Below are positions 41,645 through 50,306 of a stretch of DNA of 64,000 bases, piece by piece (position 1 is the stretch's first letter; each line of letters begins with the position of its first letter). The position numbers were made by a program, and so were the translations under genes. The notes beneath the pieces are model-generated. The model was not told where the DNA came from. It did not search any database and was given only the letters and a program-made list of their open reading frames with translations. The stretch comes from Sphingobacterium sp. CZ-2 (GTDB taxonomy: Bacteria > Bacteroidota > Bacteroidia > Sphingobacteriales > Sphingobacteriaceae). The stretch lies in NCBI RefSeq assembly GCF_004526235.1, contig NZ_CP038159.1:1116001-1180000 (forward strand). Direction: 5' to 3'.

Positions 41645-42860
41645 AAATTCTAAATCCCTGCATGAAATAGTTGCGGAGAATATCATCAAGAAACTCGAAC
41701 AAGGTACAGCACCGTGGCAGAAGCCGTGGAATAGCAATAGCCCAGCTTTTGAATTACCATATAATGCAATTACGGGCAACCGTTACAAAGGTATCAACAG
41801 CCTGTCGCTGTTATCGTCAGATCGAGAAGACCCGCGTTGGATGACGTTCAATCAGGCTTCGACAAACGGTTGGAAAGTACGAAAGGGAGAAAAAGCATCC
41901 CTGATCCAATTTGTCAAGCCCCATGAACTTGTGACCAAAAGAGACGAGCAGGGCAAACCAATTTTGGACGAACAGGGTAAGCCCGTAAAAGCTAAGGTAG
42001 GTCTTGACAGGGCAATCATCACCACTGCTTGGGTGTTCAATGCGGAACAGATCAATGGCATCGAACCTTTGGTGAAATCCGAAGCAAAGCAATTCCAATG
42101 GGATTCTATCCAAAGAGCAGAAAACATCATTCAGGCTTCGGGAGCAGATATAACCCATAAAACAGGTAACCGAGCGTATTACAGTCCGGCACTCGACAGT
42201 ATCACCATGCCTTTGCGTGAACAATTCGATGCACCAGATAAGTATTATTCCACCGTGCTCCATGAGCTCGGTCACTGGACGGGCCATAAAGACCGTCTGG
42301 ACAGAAGCATGGTTGACAGTTTTGGAACAGAGGGCTATGCCCGCGAAGAACTTCGTGCCGAAATCGCTTCGATGCTTATCGGTCAGGAACTCAACATTGG
42401 CCATGATCCCGTCCAGCACATTGCCTACGTGGACAGTTGGATACAGATATTGCGTGACACACCTTTTGAAATACACGCTGCCGCCGCCGATGCGGAAAAA
42501 ATTCTTAATTATCTATTGGCATTTGAGCAAAAAAGAGAGATCAAGGCCGCTGCCAATGTTCAGGCAGAGGTACAGGGCGAAGCAAGACCACAAAGGACAA
42601 AAGAAAGCCGCCTTTCTATAGGTGATGAAATTGCCTATAACAATACCGTCTACAAAGTGCAAGGTCATCTGAAACGTGGCCGTATGCGTGTGGAAGACCT
42701 GACTACCGGAAATATTTTCCCACTATCGAGAACTGACGGGCTGTATGGTTCCCTGCTACACGCCAAGCAGAACCCTAACAGTATCAAGCCAAGTGAAGAC
42801 CTGCACCGCCCGGTACAAGCCGAAATTGAGGCTGTTGCCGCCTATGGCATCAGAAGATAA
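41634..42860 (+). CDS. ardC: ArdC-family antirestriction/zincin protein
   Basis: 408 residues from the ATG at 41,634. The N-terminal ssDNA-binding part (LHEIVAENIIKKLEQGTAPWQKPWN, YNAITGNRYKGINSLSL) is followed by a zincin-like domain with STVLHELGHWTGHKDRLDR (HExxH-type, near residue 215). A C-terminal beta region (SIGDEIAYNNTVYKVQGHLKRGRMRVEDL) ends the protein. ArdC proteins coat incoming single-stranded DNA and shield it from restriction. This fits transfer. Confidence 0.85.
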   Translation: MSSKNSKSLHEIVAENIIKKLEQGTAPWQKPWNSNSPAFELPYNAITGNRYKGINSLSLLSSDREDPRWMTFNQASTNGWKVRKGEKASLIQFVKPHELVTKRDEQGKPILDEQGKPVKAKVGLDRAIITTAWVFNAEQINGIEPLVKSEAKQFQWDSIQRAENIIQASGADITHKTGNRAYYSPALDSITMPLREQFDAPDKYYSTVLHELGHWTGHKDRLDRSMVDSFGTEGYAREELRAEIASMLIGQELNIGHDPVQHIAYVDSWIQILRDTPFEIHAAAADAEKILNYLLAFEQKREIKAAANVQAEVQGEARPQRTKESRLSIGDEIAYNNTVYKVQGHLKRGRMRVEDLTTGNIFPLSRTDGLYGSLLHAKQNPNSIKPSEDLHRPVQAEIEAVAAYGIRR

Positions 42861-42889
42861 AAATTATAAAACTTAACAACAATTACATC

Positions 42890-43702
42890 ATGAAATATCC
42901 TATCAACGAAAACGAAATGCCCCTAAACGAACTTGAAAAATTGGGGCTTTACAAAGACGGAGGGTTCAGCATCAATCCGGAGAATATCGATGCCCTGCTT
43001 GCAGGGAGAAGAACCGATATGTTGAGCATGGCAGGTCTGAACATCGATGGGTTTGCCATCCGTCAATTGGATGCAAAGTTATCCCTTAGCCGAAATACAG
43101 ATGGCACAGTACAGCTAAACATACATCCCATATATCGTGAACCACAATGGCATCCATTGTTGAGTGATGACGAGGAAAAAGCCCTGATCGCAGGAGAAAA
43201 ACACGTGGTAAGCAAGGAACAGGAGATTGACGGAAACAAAAAGAAGAAAGTCATCATTGAATATGACGACTTGACAAGGGAGTTTGTGGCGTATGAACCC
43301 GACGAAGTGCAGGCCCCCATCCGAGTAAATGGCGAAGAACTTTCGGAAAAGCAACAGGAGGCTTTCCGTAACGGTGAAGTAGTGGAACTCAAAGACGGAA
43401 CCAAAATCCAACATTCGACAACAGACAATAAGGGTATCCGTTCAGACCGGAAACGGCTTATCCTATCCGTGCTATTAGACGGTGGTATATCTTACTTAGT
43501 TTTCCGAGGTATCAATAACCTAAAAGGTAGGATTGAACCGCAGAGCGAGGGATATAGCGAGGGATATAACCGTGCATTGACCGACATGATGATGGCCGAT
43601 AAAAAACAAAAACACGGTAACGAGAAAACCGTTCAAGACCTTGTGCAAAATCTTCGTGATAAGCAAGAAAGCAGAGGTTACGGACGTACCGTTGCGAGGT
43701 AG
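42890..43702 (+). CDS. DUF4099/DUF3945-like ICE protein
   Basis: 270 residues. The start INENEMPLNELEKLGLYKDGGFSINPENIDALLAGRRTDML is a common N-terminus in Bacteroidota ICE proteins (DUF4099), followed by DAKLSLSRNTDGTVQLNIHPIYREP and, near the end, KGIRSDRKRLILSVLLDGGISYLVFRGINN. It shares its stop base with the next start. The function is unknown, but the family accompanies ArdC and TOPRIM-type proteins in mobile elements. Confidence 0.7.
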   Translation: MKYPINENEMPLNELEKLGLYKDGGFSINPENIDALLAGRRTDMLSMAGLNIDGFAIRQLDAKLSLSRNTDGTVQLNIHPIYREPQWHPLLSDDEEKALIAGEKHVVSKEQEIDGNKKKKVIIEYDDLTREFVAYEPDEVQAPIRVNGEELSEKQQEAFRNGEVVELKDGTKIQHSTTDNKGIRSDRKRLILSVLLDGGISYLVFRGINNLKGRIEPQSEGYSEGYNRALTDMMMADKKQKHGNEKTVQDLVQNLRDKQESRGYGRTVAR

Positions 43703-44322
43703 TGGTATTTCTCCAATTAAAGCCCGAAGTACGGAACTTCTTTGCACCTTATATCCACGTTGTCGAGGATAAAATTCTGTTTCCTTATACATTGGAAAAT
43801 CAGATTATAGCCCAAGAGCATTGGAGTGAAAACGGTGTCCGTATTCCGGTCTGTAAAGGTATGTGGTTGGTGACGGACAGCTTGCCTATATCTGTCACCC
43901 ATCTTTTTATCGGTCATTCTGCAAGCGATATATTGTGCTTTTGCCATTATTACCCTAATTGGGTTAATTCACCTTGTTTGAGCGCATTTGTTTCATTGGG
44001 TTTGTTGCCAACAAAAGAACAGTTTACGTGGCTAAAATCCCTTTTCACCAATGCAAAAATACATACTGTATTTGATGGGGGAATAAGCGGGCGTGTAGCC
44101 GATTGTAAAGTGGCAACGTGGCAGATCGGCAAGAGTGCAAGGTTTAGTCTTGCTGGTGACCACGGAGAATTTTATTACAACAAAAAGAAGTACCGTATTC
44201 CGGTCAATATTTTTTCATTGAGCCGTTTTGAAAAATTATCCGGTATCCGTTCGGGTATCCGAACACATAAACCAAAAGCGCCATTTGAAACGTTCTATCA
44301 ATCCTTTACGAACGTGGGCTAA
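43702..44322 (+). CDS. hypothetical ICE protein with weak TOPRIM-like layout
   Basis: 206 residues with a GTG start overlapping the preceding stop (43,700-43,702). VTHLFIGHSASDILCF and IHTVFDGGISGRVADCKVATW sit where the Glu and DxD strands of a TOPRIM domain would be, but neither has the expected acidic pattern. So this is either a dead TOPRIM or another fold. It is the last gene before a strong terminator, and probably the last gene of the ICE backbone. Confidence 0.55.
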   Translation: MVFLQLKPEVRNFFAPYIHVVEDKILFPYTLENQIIAQEHWSENGVRIPVCKGMWLVTDSLPISVTHLFIGHSASDILCFCHYYPNWVNSPCLSAFVSLGLLPTKEQFTWLKSLFTNAKIHTVFDGGISGRVADCKVATWQIGKSARFSLAGDHGEFYYNKKKYRIPVNIFSLSRFEKLSGIRSGIRTHKPKAPFETFYQSFTNVG

Positions 44323-44339
44323 TCTCAACCAGCCCACCG

Positions 44340-44371
44340 AAACCCCTGATCCTTTATTGGGTCAGGGGTTT
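44340..44371 (+). terminator. rho-independent terminator at end of ICE backbone operon
   Basis: AAACCCCTGA (44,340-44,349) pairs perfectly with TCAGGGGTTT (44,362-44,371) with a 12-base loop, and T residues follow. It separates the transfer operon from the AT-rich ATPase/ParB/Dam cassette. Confidence 0.85.
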
Positions 44372-44463
44372 TTGTCGTATTTAATCTATTTGTTATAAAA
44401 ACATATCATTTTCGGAGATATTTTTATAATAAAATGGTATTTTAGCCCCAAATCTTTGCAGTA

Positions 44464-44661
44464 ATGAACCGCATCAAAGAAGTATTGGAAGAGAAGGGCA
44501 TCAAACAAACGTGGTTGGCAGAACAACTTGGGAAAAGTTATAATATGGTGAATAGCTATGTGCAAAATCGCAAACAACCTAAATTGGAAGTTCTGTATGA
44601 AATAGCCCGAATACTTAATGTTGAAGCTAAGGAGTTACTTGTTGACATAAAAAACACATAG
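44464..44661 (+). CDS. XRE-type HTH regulator heading the defence-like cassette
   Basis: 65 residues: MNRIKEVLEEKGIKQTWLAEQLGKSYNMVNSYVQNRKQPKLEVLYEIA is a full Cro/CI domain. Control proteins of this size often regulate restriction-modification genes. It lies only four bases before the ATPase gene, so it is the first gene of a four-gene operon. Base composition is clearly richer in A+T than the tra genes. Confidence 0.85.
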   Translation: MNRIKEVLEEKGIKQTWLAEQLGKSYNMVNSYVQNRKQPKLEVLYEIARILNVEAKELLVDIKNT

Positions 44662-44665
44662 GCTT

Positions 44666-46231
44666 ATGTTTATTAAAAGTGTACACATTAAGAAATTTAG
44701 AGGGTTCAATAATGTAAGTTTTCATTTAGGTAATAACCTAACAGTTATTGCTGGACAAAACGGTACTCAAAAAACAACCTTGTTAGGTATTTTAAGCCAA
44801 CCTTTTACTATTACTGATAAGGAAAATCCTCTTTACGGTGAAAAACCTCTTTGTGGAGGCAATTACAAGTCTCTATTTAGTGAAAAATTTAAGCTATCCG
44901 ATGCATTCGATGTACCTCAAAGCCATGAGTGGACACTTCATATAAATAATGAAGAAGACCCAGAGTTTACTATCGAAAGTATTAAGAGAGATTCTTCGGG
45001 TTCCACAGGGATACGCTTTTGGAAGAAGGGAGACCGCTCAAAAGGTTCCGGGTATATCCAGTTACCCGTCATTTATTTGAGCTTATCCAGACTTTTTCCG
45101 ATAGGAGAAGACTCAGGAATAAATGCAAGTGATGAAATAGTATTAACTGATGATGAGTTTAACTTTTATAAAGATTGGCATAACAAAATCCTAATTATAC
45201 CCGATGTGGAAATGACCGCAGTTGACTACTTGGTTAGTAAACAAAAAAACACGTTGGGGGTCAATACTGATTTTTATGACTGGAAGATGAACTCAGCTGG
45301 GCAGGACAATATCGGCAAGATTCTGCTTGCAATATTATCTTTTAAACGACTTAAAGCTGTTCATGGTGTCGCATATAAGGGAGGAATTCTTGTTATTGAC
45401 GAATTGGATGCTACTCTATATCCCGCATCTCAAATAAAACTTATCGAAGCGTTGAGGAAATTTTCATCTCAACTGAACATACAGGTCATTTTTACAACAC
45501 ATTCCTTAAGTATTTTGGAAAGAACTTGTGATCTACAACAAGACGAAAATTTAATAAGGCAAGTAAAAGTAATCTATCTTCAAAAGTCCGACGGAAAGGT
45601 TAAAGCTCTTGAAAATGTTTCTTTTGATGTGATAAGAAACAAGCTAAACGTTGCATTGGCAATTCAACCACCAACGAAGAAAATTCCTGTATTCACAGAG
45701 GATAATGAAGGTGAGATTTTCTTTAGGGCAATTATCAAAAGAAAAAGTTCGGATTTGGAATTCATAAACTGCACTTTGGGTTGTGATAATTTAATTGAGT
45801 TATCTCGAAAAAGAATCAAAGGCTTCAAATTTCCTGAATCATTGATAGTACTTGATGGTGATGTTAAATCTGAAGCCTCTAAAATGAGGCGTATAAATCA
45901 ACTTGACAATATCGTTATATTACCTGGACAAAAATCCCCGGAAAGACTACTGGCCGAATTTCTTTACGGACTTTCTGATGAATCGTCTGTCTGGGACAAT
46001 ATTCAAAACGGCTATAGCAAACAACATGTTTTTCAAGATTTTACATTAAGGGAAATACAGACAAATAGAGATAAAGCTAAAAAATGGTTTAATTCTCAAA
46101 AGCAATATTGGGGTAGAAATTGTGCCAATGTGATAAATCCGTGGATAGAAAACAACCGTTCGGATGTCGAAAGTTTTATTATTGAATACGACAAAATATT
46201 GGCTAAATATAAAAAACTGTTAATTACCTAA
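44666..46231 (+). CDS. OLD-like ABC ATPase fused to TOPRIM nuclease
   Basis: 521 residues. The SMC/RecF-like start KSVHIKKFRGFNNVSFHLG is followed by the P-loop AGQNGTQKTTLLG (residues 29-41), which carries Gln where the usual GKT/S motif has Gly. Walker B is GGILVIDELDATLYP (about 238-252), the H-loop IFTTHSLSILE (about 274). The C-terminal third has FTEDNEGEIFFRAI (about 343) and SLIVLDGDVKSEAS (about 392), the Glu and DxD of a TOPRIM domain. OLD-family proteins are nucleases used in phage defence (Old, Gabija, PARIS-like). Target and trigger here are unknown. Confidence 0.78.
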   Translation: MFIKSVHIKKFRGFNNVSFHLGNNLTVIAGQNGTQKTTLLGILSQPFTITDKENPLYGEKPLCGGNYKSLFSEKFKLSDAFDVPQSHEWTLHINNEEDPEFTIESIKRDSSGSTGIRFWKKGDRSKGSGYIQLPVIYLSLSRLFPIGEDSGINASDEIVLTDDEFNFYKDWHNKILIIPDVEMTAVDYLVSKQKNTLGVNTDFYDWKMNSAGQDNIGKILLAILSFKRLKAVHGVAYKGGILVIDELDATLYPASQIKLIEALRKFSSQLNIQVIFTTHSLSILERTCDLQQDENLIRQVKVIYLQKSDGKVKALENVSFDVIRNKLNVALAIQPPTKKIPVFTEDNEGEIFFRAIIKRKSSDLEFINCTLGCDNLIELSRKRIKGFKFPESLIVLDGDVKSEASKMRRINQLDNIVILPGQKSPERLLAEFLYGLSDESSVWDNIQNGYSKQHVFQDFTLREIQTNRDKAKKWFNSQKQYWGRNCANVINPWIENNRSDVESFIIEYDKILAKYKKLLIT

Positions 46232-46237
46232 GCCACT

Positions 46238-47476
46238 ATGGAACAAAAAGTTGAGTATATAAATATTAAGGATTTGGTTCTCTGGACAGAAAACCCTCGA
46301 GATCCTATTGATGCGAATGCGAAAGATCAAGAGATTGTCGATCGTGCGATTGAAGATAAGTCTCTCAAGTGGTCATTATCCAAATTAGCTAAAGAAATGG
46401 GAGATTATTATGATTTTAGCGAACTTCCAACAGTTGTCTATCACGGAAAAAAACCTATAGTTTATGATGGCAATAGAAGAATAGTGCTTGGTAAAATAAA
46501 GCACGGATGTGTAACTATTCCGAAAGGAACAGTTATCCAAATTCCGAATTTTCCGGAAAATATTCCGTGTAACGTATGCACAAAAAAAATCGCACTAAAT
46601 AACGTTTATAGAAAGCATAGCGATTCAGGCTCTTGGCAGCCTTTAGAAAGAGATATATTCGTACACAAATTCATGGGAGAAGAAAAAAGCCCATTTTTGA
46701 TATTAGAAGAGGATACCGCTATTATAAGTAACAATCCCCATTTAAACCAACGCTTTGTAAAAGATGAAATCTTCAAAGAAGACTCTTTAAAATCTATCGG
46801 CTTTTTTATAAAAAATGGACGATTAAATAGTGTACATGATGATAATGATGCACGTGCCATTTTAACTGATATATCAAATAAAGTAAAGTCGAAAACAATA
46901 AGTACCAGAGAAAATCGTGGTAAAGTATTAGAGGTCTTGGATCCTTCCTCTCAACAAATTATAGATCGGAATAGAGAGAGTAAAATTCATTTATCAAAAA
47001 TCCGTTTTGACGAGACAAAGGAAAAACAAAAAGCACCTCGACAAGCCAAACGCGTAGCAAAGAAAGGAATTGAATTGTTTGGTGGAAAGCTTTACTTAAA
47101 AATTGGAGAGGTCAGCAATTTATATAGAGATATAACAGATTTATATACATTTTATACCTCGCGAAAAGATGAACTGTCTAACTCCTTTCTGGGTTTAATT
47201 CGTATGTCCTTGCGCTTACTTTCTGAAACAGCAGCAAATGGTGTCAAGAAAAAATTTGATGACTATTTGAAAGACAATTTTGATGAGGCAAAAAAAGAAT
47301 TAGATCAAGATATCAAAACTCTACTTTCAAATCAAAACGTGAAGAAAGAAAGCATTGTACAACTGTTGCATACTGGTGCCCATAACTATCAATCAACCTC
47401 GAATATAGAGCAAACGCTTGCTATTTCGATTATTATTGGATCTATTTTATCATTAACATATGGAAAAGAGGGTTAA
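46238..47476 (+). CDS. ParB N-terminal-domain-like protein
   Basis: 412 residues. The N-terminus (EYINIKDLVLWTENPRDPI) and LPTVVYHGKKPIVYDGNRRIVLGKIKHGC match the ParB/sulfiredoxin fold with its DGNRR motif. A CNVC pair lies near residue 111. The middle and C-terminal regions are helical and charged, with no recognised domain. ParB-like domains bind DNA and some hydrolyse nucleotides or phosphodiester bonds. Seven bases separate it from the ATPase, and it overlaps the methylase by 17 bases. It could be the sequence-recognition part of the system. Confidence 0.7.
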   Translation: MEQKVEYINIKDLVLWTENPRDPIDANAKDQEIVDRAIEDKSLKWSLSKLAKEMGDYYDFSELPTVVYHGKKPIVYDGNRRIVLGKIKHGCVTIPKGTVIQIPNFPENIPCNVCTKKIALNNVYRKHSDSGSWQPLERDIFVHKFMGEEKSPFLILEEDTAIISNNPHLNQRFVKDEIFKEDSLKSIGFFIKNGRLNSVHDDNDARAILTDISNKVKSKTISTRENRGKVLEVLDPSSQQIIDRNRESKIHLSKIRFDETKEKQKAPRQAKRVAKKGIELFGGKLYLKIGEVSNLYRDITDLYTFYTSRKDELSNSFLGLIRMSLRLLSETAANGVKKKFDDYLKDNFDEAKKELDQDIKTLLSNQNVKKESIVQLLHTGAHNYQSTSNIEQTLAISIIIGSILSLTYGKEG

Positions 47477-48341
47477 ATCTAATCATTACTCTCCACTAAG
47501 ATACCCAGGAGGGAAAAACTGTATATTTTCATTTGTATCAAAATTGTTCTACGAAAATAATCTTATTGGATCCAGCTATGCTGAACCGTATGCGGGGGGA
47601 GCAGGATTGGCATTGAGATTATTGTTTGAAGGCTATGTTAACCATGTTTACATAAATGACCTTGACCGCTCAATATATTCGTTTTGGTCAACAATATTAA
47701 ACAGATCAACGGAGTTTTGTAACTGGCTAAATGAAGTTGAAATTTCAATAGAAAACTGGAATTTGTATAAAGGTCTTCAGCGACGATCATACGAGTTAGA
47801 TGAATTTGAACTTGCTAAGTCAACCTTTTTTCTAAATAGAACAAATGTATCAGGCGTTATAAAAGGTGGAGTAATTGGCGGGCAAGAACAAAAAGGAAAA
47901 TACAAAATTAATGCTCGCTTTAACAAAGCTGATTTAATTGAACGTATCAAAAAAATAGCAGAACTAAAAGACCGAATAACGTTGTCCTGTATGGATGGTC
48001 TCGTCTTTATTGAAAAAATGAATAAAATCAAAGAAGAAGTATTCATTTATCTTGATCCCCCTTATTATCAGAAAGGGGCAGACTTGTATATGAACTTCTA
48101 TTCCAACAATGATCATAAGAAACTATCAAAGCACGTTCTAAAAATGAAAAAAAGATGGATGGTATCGTATGACCATCATGATTTTATATTAAACCTATAC
48201 GCTCAGGAAAGGAAAATTGTTTATAAGCTTTCACAAGCCGCGTCGAATCGAATCGGTGATGAAATTATTGTGTTTTCAAAAGACATAGAATTTGGCGAAT
48301 CGATGAAAGCATTGAAGTCACCTGTTATATTGACTTCCTAA
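47460..48341 (+). CDS. D12-class (Dam-like) adenine-N6 DNA methyltransferase
   Basis: 293 residues. Motif X is SPLRYPGGKN (11-20), motif I YAEPYAGGAGLALRLL (about 40-55) and motif IV VFIYLDPPYYQKGADLY with DPPY (about 198-201), plus FLNRTNVSGVIKGGVIGG as in D12 enzymes. It methylates adenine, usually at GATC-type sites, though the target cannot be read. It overlaps the ParB-like gene. In an operon with a nuclease-like ATPase it would mark self DNA. Confidence 0.85.
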   Translation: MEKRVKSNHYSPLRYPGGKNCIFSFVSKLFYENNLIGSSYAEPYAGGAGLALRLLFEGYVNHVYINDLDRSIYSFWSTILNRSTEFCNWLNEVEISIENWNLYKGLQRRSYELDEFELAKSTFFLNRTNVSGVIKGGVIGGQEQKGKYKINARFNKADLIERIKKIAELKDRITLSCMDGLVFIEKMNKIKEEVFIYLDPPYYQKGADLYMNFYSNNDHKKLSKHVLKMKKRWMVSYDHHDFILNLYAQERKIVYKLSQAASNRIGDEIIVFSKDIEFGESMKALKSPVILTS

Positions 48342-48362
48342 TATGGACAGTGCTGAAATAGA

Positions 48363-48461
48363 GAAATCGTAACAAATACGTAACGGAAGAAAATTTTGCG
48401 ATTTCAAAAATTGTTCATATATTGCCTCTGTAAAGCAGAAATGGCATTTTTCAACCATTTC
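48363..48461. repeat. paired inverted repeats near the ICE right end
   Basis: GAAATCG (48,363-48,369) pairs with CGATTTC (48,399-48,405), and GAAATGG (48,438-48,444) with CCATTTC (48,455-48,461). Both are perfect 7-base repeats that lie between the last ICE gene and the tRNA fragment, where integrase or excisionase arm sites are expected. No gene is seen in 48,342-48,546. Confidence 0.4.
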
Positions 48462-48478
48462 CAAGATATATGACCATC

Positions 48479-48523
48479 AGACTCATAATCTTTTGGTCAC
48501 TGGTTCGAGCCCAGTTGGGAGCA
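48479..48523 (+). tRNA. 3' fragment of a tRNA with CAT anticodon (ICE attachment site, attR-type)
   Basis: The loop CTCATAA (48,482-48,488) carries anticodon CAT. The T arm is ACTGG-TTCGAGC-CCAGT (48,499-48,515), followed by the acceptor 3' strand TGGGAGC and discriminator A. No D arm or 5' acceptor strand (expected GCTCCCA) is found upstream, and the 5' side of the anticodon stem pairs only over the inner three bases. Thus only the 3' part from about 48,479 is tRNA: Met, or a CAT-anticodon Ile. This is the duplicated target of an integrase acting from the left. Confidence 0.75.
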
Positions 48524-48588
48524 CGGAAACAATCCTCACAGAAATGGAGGGCACTGAAAAAGTCTCAACTTTTTAATGAGATTTAAAG

Positions 48589-48626
48589 AAATGACTGAGT
48601 ACAGGATTTACCTTACTCGGTCATTT
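48589..48626. terminator. internal terminator of the insertion sequence
   Basis: AAATGACTGAGTA (48,589-48,601) pairs with TACTCGGTCATTT (48,614-48,626), with one G-T pair, and TTTGT follows. It lies just inside the left end and could block transcription entering the IS from the ICE side. Confidence 0.6.
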
Positions 48627-48749
48627 TTGTTTAAAGGATTTCTGAAAGTGTGTTTTTTAATGGCCTTATTGAAGGTTTAGCCGACTAGGCTTGCTGTTTG
48701 AGATTTTAGTATCCCAATTGCCCTGTTTTTGAGGTAATACCTTTCCTTT

Positions 48750-50198
48750 TTAGATCAATTTCAGGATTCTTTTCAAGTTTACCGTAAAGATGGCCATTGC
48801 ACCCTGCATTTCCATGTTATGGATACCATAGGAATCGGCCCTGCCATAACCATGGACATTCTTGAGCTCACTATTCTTGGCCTCAATCTTATATCTTTCC
48901 CTGGACTTTCTCCGATAATAATCTGATTCTTGAAAAGCCATCTGATCTTTGTAAAGATCGGTTTTTATGGAGATGGAATAGGACTTGGTTCTAGCCCCTT
49001 CCTTGTAACATCCTTCTCTAAGTGGGCAAACCTTACACTTCTCTACATTAAAGAAATAGCTATCAACTTGATTGCTCACTCCGTTCTTTTTTCCTCCCCG
49101 AACTTTTCTGATAGCCAAATGTCCTGCCGGACAGACAAACATCCCTGCGTCCTTGTTAAAGTGGAAGTGTTCTCCCTCTTTCCTGCATCCCTGGCTAACT
49201 GCTGGATTCAATTTAGCGATGATATCAATGTTCTGTTCTTTTGCCAGTTGAAGGTTGTCCTTTCCAGAATATGCAGCATCACCTATTATAGTATCCACTT
49301 CCATTCCATTCTGCCTACTGATCTCCAATAACCGGGGCAGTTCCGGACCATCACCTTTTTCGCCCGTAGTAACGACCGCTGCTGTGATGATGCGTTCCTC
49401 GGTCATCGCCAGATGTGTTTTATAACCAAAGAAACTACTGTCTACAGATTTATATCCAAGCCTGGCTTCATCATCTTTAGAGAGCAGAAAGTATTCCTTT
49501 GTGTCCTCGATGGTTTCCTTCAACAGGTTCAGCTTTTCCTTTACAGCCGGTATTTCACTGATGGATTGATCCTGATCCAGCACTCTCTGTAATTCCCTGC
49601 AGTAGGTAAGTTCTTGGTCCAGGTCGTTGGACTCGTTCTTTTGTGGCAGACGCCCTTTGTAGTCCTCATCTATCTGATATATCGCTTTCCTTAACAGCTT
49701 GGAACGCTCCTTGAGGACTTCCAATGCTGAATAGGGGTTAGATCTGGAATGGGTATGGGTCGCGTCTACGATGATGGACCTTGATTTTATAATACCCTTT
49801 TCGAGAGCGATCGTTACGGTCTTGTTGATCAACAGGTTCAATAGATCCATGTCCTTTAATCGTAGTTTACGGAATTTAGTGAGCGAACTTGGATTGATCA
49901 CATCCTCCTCAGGGGCCATTTCGAGAAAGTATTTAAAGGACATATCATATCTGGAACGCTCAACGACATCAACATCTGAAACGGTGTAGATCGTTTTTAA
50001 AAGAAGGTACTTGAACATCTTGATAGGGCTCTCAGCGGTACGACCATTGGTATGGCAGTACTTTTCCAGAAGCTCGTCATGTATAAAACTGAAATCGATA
50101 AGATCGTTGATTTTGCGAAGTAGATTGTCTTTTGGAACAATGATATCGTACAATCCCGAATAGGAACTGAACTGTATTTTTTGTTGGGTAGAAAGCAT
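48750..50198 (-). CDS. IS1182-family DDE transposase
   Basis: 482 residues, full length. The N-terminal domain FKYFLEMAPEEDVINPSSLTKFRKLRL is followed by SIIVDATHTHSRSNP (first Asp, residue 145), IIGDAAYSGKDNL (second Asp, about 300) and RYKIEAKNSELKN (Glu, about 445). A cysteine-rich block (CPLREGC) sits before the Glu. This is the IS1182 layout. The transposase is intact with no frameshift. Confidence 0.88.
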   Translation of the reverse strand: MLSTQQKIQFSSYSGLYDIIVPKDNLLRKINDLIDFSFIHDELLEKYCHTNGRTAESPIKMFKYLLLKTIYTVSDVDVVERSRYDMSFKYFLEMAPEEDVINPSSLTKFRKLRLKDMDLLNLLINKTVTIALEKGIIKSRSIIVDATHTHSRSNPYSALEVLKERSKLLRKAIYQIDEDYKGRLPQKNESNDLDQELTYCRELQRVLDQDQSISEIPAVKEKLNLLKETIEDTKEYFLLSKDDEARLGYKSVDSSFFGYKTHLAMTEERIITAAVVTTGEKGDGPELPRLLEISRQNGMEVDTIIGDAAYSGKDNLQLAKEQNIDIIAKLNPAVSQGCRKEGEHFHFNKDAGMFVCPAGHLAIRKVRGGKKNGVSNQVDSYFFNVEKCKVCPLREGCYKEGARTKSYSISIKTDLYKDQMAFQESDYYRRKSRERYKIEAKNSELKNVHGYGRADSYGIHNMEMQGAMAIFTVNLKRILKLI

Positions 50199-50306
50199 CC
50201 TGATGTCCGTTAAAGCCTACTTTAAGATACGAAAAAAGGAGCAGAAAACTGTTGTTTTCCACTCCTTTTTTTAGCCCAATCTAAAAGAGGACTTTTTCAG
50301 TGCCCT

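Larger units (their letters stand above)
48547..50306 (-). mobile_element. IS1182-family insertion sequence
   Basis: The ends share the inverted repeat AGGGCACTGAAAAAGTC (left 48,548-48,564; right reverse complement 50,290-50,306). The 9-base ACAGAAATG occurs directly outside both ends (48,538-48,546 and 50,307-50,315) as the target duplication. The one transposase is intact, so the copy is probably recent. It is about 1,760 bases long, and lies at the ICE/chromosome junction downstream of the tRNA fragment. Confidence 0.85.

Noticed and set aside
48471..48523. Complete tRNA gene
   Set aside because: The D arm and 5' acceptor strand are missing and the outer anticodon-stem pairs do not form, so only a 3' fragment is present.
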